The position numbers and the translations under genes are program-made. A DNA stretch of 5,946 nt from Chloroflexota bacterium. Its GTDB lineage: Bacteria > Chloroflexota > UBA6077 > FW602-bin22 > JACQUS01. The notes beneath the pieces are model-generated. The model was not told the origin of the DNA. It ran no database searches and saw nothing but the letters and a program-made list of their open reading frames with translations. This document shows positions 1-4,131 of this stretch, one piece after another. The stretch covers positions 1-5,946 of the forward strand of contig JACQUS010000242.1 of assembly GCA_016210125.1 (NCBI GenBank). Direction: 5' to 3'. Numbering within the stretch: position 1 is the first letter of the stretch; each line of letters starts with the position of its first letter.

Positions 1-488
1 ATGTGGCGGACCTGGGCGATCTTGCGCAAGCTCTGGGGCAGAAACGCCTGGCCACCGTAACCGGGGTCCACACTCATCAGCAGCACCTGGGCGATGTCGG
101 GCAGGGCGGCCTCGATGGCCCAGGCCGGCGTCGCCGGGTTGAGGGCCACGGCCGGAAGCGCGCCGGCCCTCTCGATCAGCGCAATGTCGCGGTGCAGGTG
201 TGGGCAGGCCTCGACGTGCACCGCGACGATGGACGCACCGGCGGCGACGAAGCGCTCCGCGTAGCGGTCGGGCGAGACGGTCATCAGATGCACGGCGATG
301 GGCAGGTTGCACGACCGGCGCACGGCCGCGACGATGGGCAGGCCGACACTGATGTTCGGCACGAAGACGCCGTCCATCACGTCCACGTGAACACGCGCGA
401 CGCGCCCCGTGGCTTCTAGCGCGCGCAGCTCGTCGCCCAGCCGGCTGAAGTCGGCTGACAAGATCGATGCCGAGATGTGCACACCCAC
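1..488 (-). CDS. rpe: Ribulose-phosphate 3-epimerase, C-terminus cut by window edge
   Basis: Interconverts D-ribulose 5-phosphate and D-xylulose 5-phosphate in the cytoplasmic pentose phosphate and Calvin pathways. Family signatures, numbered from the GTG at 488: ISASILSADF at 5-14 (family consensus IAPSILSADF), VHVDVMDGVFVPN at 33-45 with metal/catalytic His34 and Asp36, VHLM at 66-69 with His67, a VHVEA segment near 90, and the phosphate-loop region MSVDPGYGGQAF near 143-154. About 162 residues are present. The family is usually about 220, so roughly 60 residues, including the second catalytic Asp, lie beyond the left edge. The start is uncertain: in-frame GTG codons at 497, 488 and 482 are all possible, no ATG exists, and a stop closes the frame at 516-518. 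I prefer 488 because it gives the usual short leader before the ASIL motif. It is divergent from rlmN, with about 70 bp between starts. Confidence 0.93.
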   Translation of the reverse strand, partial: MGVHISASILSADFSRLGDELRALEATGRVARVHVDVMDGVFVPNISVGLPIVAAVRRSCNLPIAVHLMTVSPDRYAERFVAAGASIVAVHVEACPHLHRDIALIERAGALPAVALNPATPAWAIEAALPDIAQVLLMSVDPGYGGQAFLPQSLRKIAQVRH

Positions 489-514
489 GCTTCCCACGTA
501 TCCGAGTCGCCGTG

Positions 515-520
515 ATTATA
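515..520 (-). promoter_or_regulatory. Probable -10 box (TATAAT) for rpe
   Basis: Read on the minus strand, 520-515 is a perfect TATAAT, which stands out in otherwise almost AT-free DNA. A transcription start about 7 nt downstream would fall near 508, leaving only a 10-25 nt leader before the rpe start candidates at 497, 488 and 482. No good TTGACA-like -35 element is visible at a 17-bp spacing (GCTCGT), and there is no TGn extension. The call rests on the -10 match and its position alone. Confidence 0.45.
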
Positions 521-537
521 CCGCCGGCCACCGGCGG
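521..537. repeat. 17-bp inverted repeat in the rpe/rlmN divergent region
   Basis: CCGCCGG-CCA-CCGGCGG: perfect 7-bp arms around a 3-nt centre. It directly abuts the minus-strand TATAAT box and fills exactly the place where the -10/-35 spacer of the rpe promoter would be. It also lies 20-37 bp upstream of the rlmN start. It could be an operator for a dimeric regulator acting on one or both genes. Chance GC palindromes are common in DNA of this composition, so the role is inferred. Confidence 0.35.
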
Positions 538-544
538 ACGAGCT

Positions 545-551
545 AGGTAGG
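545..551 (+). promoter_or_regulatory. Weak possible ribosome binding site for rlmN
   Basis: The AGGTAGG stretch lies 6 nt ahead of the ATG at 558 and is the only purine-rich Shine-Dalgarno-like sequence there. It is not a clean AGGAGG match. It supports the 558 start, which is also the first ATG after the in-frame stop at 513-515. No convincing plus-strand promoter was found in the intergenic region. Confidence 0.3.
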
Positions 552-557
552 GCGAGT

Positions 558-1367
558 ATGACCACGCCAGAGCACGACGGATTTCCCCCCGCGTTCGATG
601 CACCGCAGGACCCCGCCGCGGCACAGGCCCCGGCGACGCCGGCTACCGGCGCGTCGGCGCCTCCCCGGCGGTCGCGCGCCGGCACGGCTTTGCCCGCAGA
701 GACCCAAGGAGGGGTGTCGGCGCGGCAGGATTCCGCGCCGCAGCCGACCGCGCAGCCCGGGGACGGCGCCGCCCCCGCGCCGGCGCGCCGCGGGCGACCG
801 CGCCGGGCGACCGCCACGGCGGCTGAGGCGCCGGTCGAGGCGCCGGTCGAGGCGCGACCTGCGCTCGACGGGCCGGCGGCCGCGACCCCGATGCCGCCCG
901 CCGCTGCGCCGGCCAGCGAGCGACCCAAGCGCGCACGCCGCCGCGGCGCGGCGCCGGCCGGAGCTGCGCCAGCTTCGGCCGAGGCGGACGATGGCGTGAC
1001 CCCGAAAGCCACGCGGCCCGAGGTGCCGCGTCGTGGCGGAACGCGCGTGGCGCGGACTGCGCCGGCGGCGGTGGCCGACGCTTCGCCGGCGCAGGACGGT
1101 GCGGGCGCCGAGCCCGCAGTGGCCGCCGGGGGTGAGCCTATAGCGCGCGAGGGTGCGGCTCCAGCGGTCAGGAGAAAGCCAACCGGGCGCCGCCCGAACG
1201 GCGGTCGCACGCGCGCCGCCGTGGAGGCGCCGGCGGCCGCCCTGGCCGTCGAGGGGCCCGGCGAAGGCGAGGGCCTTGGCACGCCGGCTGGGTCGCCGGT
1301 GGCCACGCCGGCCGCCGAGCGGCCAGCGGAAGATGAAGACCTCGACGCGCCGGCCGCGCCGCCGGCG
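558..1367 (+). other. Disordered Ala/Pro/Arg-rich N-terminal extension of RlmN
   Basis: Residues 1-270 of the rlmN product precede the recognisable RlmN core. They are dominated by Ala, Pro, Arg, Gly and Glu, with almost no aromatic residues and no predicted fold. Basic clusters include RRGRPRR at 77-83, which contains the RGRP core of an AT-hook-like motif, and ERPKRARRRG at 121-130. The end of the tail, about 232-263, is acidic (EGPGEGEG, then AERPAEDEDLD). The frame is open throughout, with GC-rich third positions like the core, so it looks translated. Typical RlmN proteins lack it. Role unknown; nucleic-acid or ribosome contact is an inference. Confidence 0.75.
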
Positions 1368-3224
1368 CTCGACCGCGTCGTCCTCGCCGACCTCGACCTG
1401 GCCGAGCTCGAGGCGCTGATGGTCGAGCTCGGCCAGCCGCGCTTCCGCGCGCGGCAGGTGTTCACCTGGCTGCACCGCGACCTGGTCTTCGACATCGAGC
1501 AGATGCGCACGCTGCCGAAGCCCTTCCGCTCCGCCTTAGCCGCGCGCGCTGTCGCGCTGCCGATGACCTTGGTCACTGAGCAGCGCAGCAAGGACGGACT
1601 GACCATCAAGGTGCTCTTCGAGCTGCTGCGCGGCGGCAGCGTCGAGACCGTCCTGATGCTCTACGACGCGCTCGGGCGCGACCGCGGCCGCCGGACGGTC
1701 TGCGTGTCGACGCAGATCGGCTGCGCCGTCGGCTGCCCGTTCTGTGCTACGGGCCAGAGTGGCTTTGGCCGCAACCTCTCGGCCGGAGAGATCGTCGGCC
1801 AGGTGCTCGCCGTCTCGCAGCGCTACGGCGGCGAGCGGGGCGAGGAGGTCGGGCGCGTCCAGCCGGTGACGAACGTGGTCTTCATGGGCCAGGGCGAGCC
1901 GCTCCTGAACCTCGAGGCCACCTGGAAGGCCGTGGAGCTGCTCAACTCGCCCTACGGCTTCAACCTCGGCGCCCGGCGCATGACCCTGTCGACGGCCGGC
2001 GTCGTGCCGGGTATCTACGAGCTGGCCAAGCGGCCGCTCCAGATCAATCTGGCCGTGTCGCTGCACGCGCCGACTGACGAGCTGCGCAATGAGCTGGTCC
2101 CGATCAACCAGCGCTACCCGTTGAAGGACCTGCTCGAAGCGTGCCACGCGTACGTCGATGCCACGAGCCGGCGGATGACGTTCGAGTATGTGCTCATCCA
2201 CGGGCTGAACGACTCGGCGGCGCAGGCGGCGCAGTTGGCTGACTTGCTCGATGGCCTGCTTTGCCACGTCAACCTTATCCCCCTCAACCCGACGAGCCTG
2301 TTCGGATATCCCGGCTCGCCGATGCCCGTCGTCGAGACGTTCCAGCGCGTCCTCATCGCGCGGGGCATCCCGACGACCGTGCGCGTCGAGCGCGGGCAGG
2401 ACATCGACGCGGCCTGCGGCCAGCTCCGGGCGACGGTCGAGGAGCGCGCCCGGCAGGCGGCCCAACGTCGGCTGGAGCGGACGCGCTTCCCCTTGGCGCC
2501 CACGCCGGCGCCGCCTGCGCCCGAGCCCGCGCCACGGCGCGAGCCGCCTCCTATGGCCGGCCGGCCGGGCGGGCGCCGCGCGCCAGGGCGACCGGCGCCC
2601 GCGGCTGGCCCGCCGCCCGGCGGTCGGCGCGACCACGAGCCTGAGGCGCGACACGACCGCAGGCCGGCGCGCTTCGGCGAAGGCCGGCCTGGGCGGCCGG
2701 CGGCGCGCTTCGGGGGCGAGGCCGGGCCGGAGCGTCCGCCGCAGCGGCGCCCAGGGCGACCGAGCGGTGGCCGCCCGTGGCCGGCCGGCGGGGAGCGCCC
2801 GGAGGGTGGGCGTGCCGGTGAGGGCCGGCCGGCAGCGTCAGGCCCGCGCCACGACTGGCGCGAGCGCCGCAGCGGCGGCCCTGGGCGGCCCGGCGCTCGC
2901 GGTGCGCCCCCGCGGTCGGGCGCGCTGGATCGACCGAGCGGCTTCCGCCGCGGCGGCTGGCAGGAGAGCCGCCTCGACCCGCGCTCCCGCGGCGCGGACG
3001 AGCGCGGCGGCCAGGGGCGGCCGCCGGGCAGCCGACCGCCCGAGCGGCGTGGCCCTAGCGACCGAGGGTGGCGCCCGCCAGCGCCGGGTGGCCGCGGCGA
3101 AATGCCGCCGCCTCCATCGGCCGGCCGCCGGCCCCCTGGAGGCGGTCAAGCACCAGGGCGCCCGCCCCAGTGGCGACCGCCAGGGCCTCGCCCTGGTCGC
3201 CGCCCGCCGCGGCGGGAGCACTAG
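558..3224 (+). CDS. rlmN: Dual-specificity 23S rRNA/tRNA adenine-C2 methyltransferase RlmN with long disordered tails
   Basis: Radical-SAM enzyme. The family methylates C2 of A2503 in 23S rRNA and of A37 in some tRNAs, in the cytoplasm. The core spans about residues 271-635. It has an N-terminal helical part (LAELEALMVELGQPRFRARQ region, 281-300), the 4Fe-4S motif GCAVGCPFC with Cys389, Cys393 and Cys396, the SAM-binding MGQGEPLLN at 443-451, STAGVVPGI at 478-486, SLHAPTDELRNELVPINQRY at 501-520, EYVLIHGLND at 543-552 and NLIPLNP at 572-578. Both mechanistic cysteines of the family are present: Cys382, seven residues before the first cluster Cys, and Cys620 in DIDAACGQL. The enzyme should therefore be active. 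At 888 residues it is more than twice the usual 345-390. The excess is an Ala/Pro/Arg-rich N-tail and an Arg/Gly/Pro-rich C-tail, described separately. ATG 558 is the earliest possible start. A later start nearer the core (no good one seen) cannot be fully excluded. Its last 170 bp overlap fmt on the opposite strand. Confidence 0.94.
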   Translation: MTTPEHDGFPPAFDAPQDPAAAQAPATPATGASAPPRRSRAGTALPAETQGGVSARQDSAPQPTAQPGDGAAPAPARRGRPRRATATAAEAPVEAPVEARPALDGPAAATPMPPAAAPASERPKRARRRGAAPAGAAPASAEADDGVTPKATRPEVPRRGGTRVARTAPAAVADASPAQDGAGAEPAVAAGGEPIAREGAAPAVRRKPTGRRPNGGRTRAAVEAPAAALAVEGPGEGEGLGTPAGSPVATPAAERPAEDEDLDAPAAPPALDRVVLADLDLAELEALMVELGQPRFRARQVFTWLHRDLVFDIEQMRTLPKPFRSALAARAVALPMTLVTEQRSKDGLTIKVLFELLRGGSVETVLMLYDALGRDRGRRTVCVSTQIGCAVGCPFCATGQSGFGRNLSAGEIVGQVLAVSQRYGGERGEEVGRVQPVTNVVFMGQGEPLLNLEATWKAVELLNSPYGFNLGARRMTLSTAGVVPGIYELAKRPLQINLAVSLHAPTDELRNELVPINQRYPLKDLLEACHAYVDATSRRMTFEYVLIHGLNDSAAQAAQLADLLDGLLCHVNLIPLNPTSLFGYPGSPMPVVETFQRVLIARGIPTTVRVERGQDIDAACGQLRATVEERARQAAQRRLERTRFPLAPTPAPPAPEPAPRREPPPMAGRPGGRRAPGRPAPAAGPPPGGRRDHEPEARHDRRPARFGEGRPGRPAARFGGEAGPERPPQRRPGRPSGGRPWPAGGERPEGGRAGEGRPAASGPRHDWRERRSGGPGRPGARGAPPRSGALDRPSGFRRGGWQESRLDPRSRGADERGGQGRPPGSRPPERRGPSDRGWRPPAPGGRGEMPPPPSAGRRPPGGGQAPGRPPQWRPPGPRPGRRPPRREH
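825..854 (+). repeat. 12-bp tandem repeat, 2.5 copies, inside rlmN
   Basis: The unit GAGGCGCCGGTC occurs at 825-836 and 837-848, followed by a half unit GAGGCG at 849-854. It encodes EAPVEAPVEA (residues 90-99) in the N-terminal tail. The unit is a multiple of three, so copy-number change keeps the frame. This fits expansion of a disordered linker by slippage. Confidence 0.7.
2478..3221 (+). other. Arg/Gly/Pro-rich C-terminal extension of RlmN
   Basis: Residues 641-888, after the DIDAACGQL motif and the end of the normal fold. By my count Arg (55), Gly (49) and Pro (61) make up about two thirds of the 248 residues. Lys, Ile, Val, Asn, Tyr and Cys are absent. Repeated elements include about ten GRP triplets, two ARFG motifs 12 residues apart (704-707 and 716-719), and scattered RG/RGG and Trp-containing motifs (DWRERR, GGWQES, RGWRPP, QWRPPG). 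It resembles the RG-rich RNA-binding tails of bacterial DEAD-box helicases in composition only. Most of it (2478-3054) has no gene on the opposite strand. Confidence 0.75.
3055..3224. other. 170-bp convergent coding overlap of rlmN and fmt
   Basis: The rlmN stop TAG is at 3222-3224 and the fmt stop TAG (minus strand) is at 3057-3055, so the two 3' ends share 170 bp. In this phase the third base of each fmt codon lies opposite the second base of an rlmN codon, while first bases face each other. Fmt needs this region for its C-terminal domain. For rlmN it encodes only the last 56 residues of the disordered tail. No space is left for a bidirectional terminator between the genes. Confidence 0.8.
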
Positions 3225-4047
3225 CGGCCACCGGCAGGACGAAGACCCGCCCCGGCGGCAGATCGCCCCGCCAGCCTTCGACCGCGCGCACGGCCAGGAG
3301 CTTGAGCATCTGCCGCTCGCCCGTGTCGGCATGCCACCAGGTGTAGAGACCCGGCCACGGCTGATAGGCGCGCCAGAGGCGGTGTAGCTCGGCCGCCGGC
3401 CGCCGCCAGTGCACCTCGCCGTCCTCGCGGCGGAGCCGCGGGGAGTAGCTGGCCTGCGACGCGTCCTGCGGGCGCGGCGTGATCCGTCCCTGCGCCCAGG
3501 CAGGGATCGTCTCGACCAGCAGTCGCGCGCCGAGGCGGCTGAGGCGCTCGCCGAGCGCCGGCGTGGTGTCGTCGGGCCGGATCGGCTCGGCGGCCTGAGC
3601 GAGGATGGGCCCGGTGTCCAGCCCCTCGTCCATGAGCATGATCGTCACGCCGGTGGTGCTCAGGCCGGCGGCGATGGACGCCGCCACGGGCGCCGCGCCG
3701 CGGAGCTGCGGCAGCAGCGAGGCGTGGACGTTCAGGCAGCCGAAGCGTGGCAGCCTTAGGACCTCGGGCGGAAGGAGCTGCCCAAAGGCCACGACGACGA
3801 TGATGTCCGGCTGCCAGGCGGCGAGCTGCGCCTGCGCCGCCGGCTCGCGCAGCCGCTGCGCCTGCGCGAGCGGCAGTCCGCGCTCGACGGCCAGCCGCTT
3901 GAGCGGCGGCGGCTGCGGCTCCGGCCGGCGGCCAACCGGGCGGTCGGGCTGCGTCACCACGCCGACGACCGCGTAGCCCGCCGCCAGCAGCGCTTCGAGC
4001 GACGAGAGGGCGAAGGCCGGCGTACCCATAAAGACGACGCGCAGCAT
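3055..4047 (-). CDS. fmt: Methionyl-tRNA formyltransferase
   Basis: Transfers a formyl group from 10-formyltetrahydrofolate to Met-tRNA(fMet) in the cytoplasm, making the bacterial initiator tRNA. The 330-residue length is normal (about 310-330). The N-terminal Rossmann-like catalytic domain opens with LRVVFMGTPAFA at 2-13. It contains VTQPDRPVGR at 31-40 (substrate loop), VVAFGQLLP at 85-93, the signature NVHASLLPQLRGAAPV at 106-121, and DEGLDTGPIL at 140-149. The catalytic Asn106, His108 and Asp144 are all present. The C-terminal OB-fold domain runs from about 205 (RLRREDGEVHW, then AYQPWPGLYTWW) to the end. A small Ala-rich insertion, VAASAPAAAGGDQGE at 273-287, sits in this domain; the rlmN stop codon lies opposite residues 275-276. 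ATG 4047 gives the canonical start. Only a weak AGGG precedes it. It lies 84 bp downstream of the M16 gene on the same strand. Confidence 0.96.
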   Translation of the reverse strand: MLRVVFMGTPAFALSSLEALLAAGYAVVGVVTQPDRPVGRRPEPQPPPLKRLAVERGLPLAQAQRLREPAAQAQLAAWQPDIIVVVAFGQLLPPEVLRLPRFGCLNVHASLLPQLRGAAPVAASIAAGLSTTGVTIMLMDEGLDTGPILAQAAEPIRPDDTTPALGERLSRLGARLLVETIPAWAQGRITPRPQDASQASYSPRLRREDGEVHWRRPAAELHRLWRAYQPWPGLYTWWHADTGERQMLKLLAVRAVEGWRGDLPPGRVFVLPVAASAPAAAGGDQGEALAVATGAGALVLDRLQGAGGRPMEAAAFRRGHPALAGATLGR

Positions 4048-4063
4048 GGCCCTATGCTACGCC

Positions 4064-4080
4064 GCGGGCGTGGCGCCCGC
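4064..4080. repeat. 17-bp inverted repeat just upstream of fmt
   Basis: GCGGGCG-TGG-CGCCCGC (plus strand): perfect 7-bp arms and a 3-nt loop, ending 17 bp before the fmt ATG. On the minus strand it is followed 4 nt later by TAGCAT (4059-4054), a 4-of-6 match to a -10 box, which would give a nearly leaderless fmt transcript. As RNA it is a strong hairpin in the fmt leader or the M16-fmt spacer, without a U-tract. It could be an operator, an attenuating hairpin or chance. Confidence 0.4.
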
Positions 4081-4111
4081 CAGCGCAGCCCGACGCGCTG
4101 GTCTCTCGGCC

Positions 4112-4129
4112 CCGCGCGCCGCCGCGCGG
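4112..4129 (-). terminator. GC hairpin after the M16 stop, possible U-less terminator
   Basis: On the minus strand the RNA reads CCGCGCG-GCGG-CGCGCGG, a perfect 7-bp stem with a 4-nt loop. It begins two nucleotides after the TGA stop of the M16 gene. No T-run follows, so it is not a classical intrinsic terminator. It may stabilise the 3' end or cause partial termination before fmt. The stem is supported by sequence; the function is inferred. Confidence 0.3.
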
Positions 4130-4131
4130 CA

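Noticed and set aside
3..419. 138-codon plus-strand frame at the left edge
   Set aside because: It lies antisense to unmistakable ribulose-phosphate 3-epimerase motifs. The His/Asp/Gly/Arg-rich composition is typical of a reverse-strand shadow.
416..1609. Long open frame on the minus strand opposite the N-terminal half of rlmN
   Set aside because: It is a shadow of rlmN in GC-rich DNA: Ala/Ser/Gly/Arg low complexity, no recognisable domain, and it runs across the start region of rpe and into the conserved RlmN core.
1536..2654. 372-codon minus-strand open frame opposite the RlmN core
   Set aside because: Arg/Ala/His/Asp-rich sequence without motifs, antisense to the strongly conserved radical-SAM domain; an artefact of high GC.
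2480..3220. GC-rich repeats suggestive of a CRISPR or REP array
   Set aside because: The recurring GGCCGG/GCCGGC strings are irregularly spaced, have no constant repeat-spacer unit, and are explained by Gly-Arg-Pro codons.
2478..3224. A separate gene fused or frameshifted onto rlmN
   Set aside because: The frame is continuous from the core with no change in base use, and the tail shows no independent domain. A low-complexity extension is the simpler reading.
2251..3387. 378-codon plus-strand frame overlapping the end of rlmN and of fmt
   Set aside because: It starts within the conserved NLIPLNP region of RlmN in another frame. Its composition is mostly Arg, Ala, Ser and Gly, and it has no recognisable family pattern.
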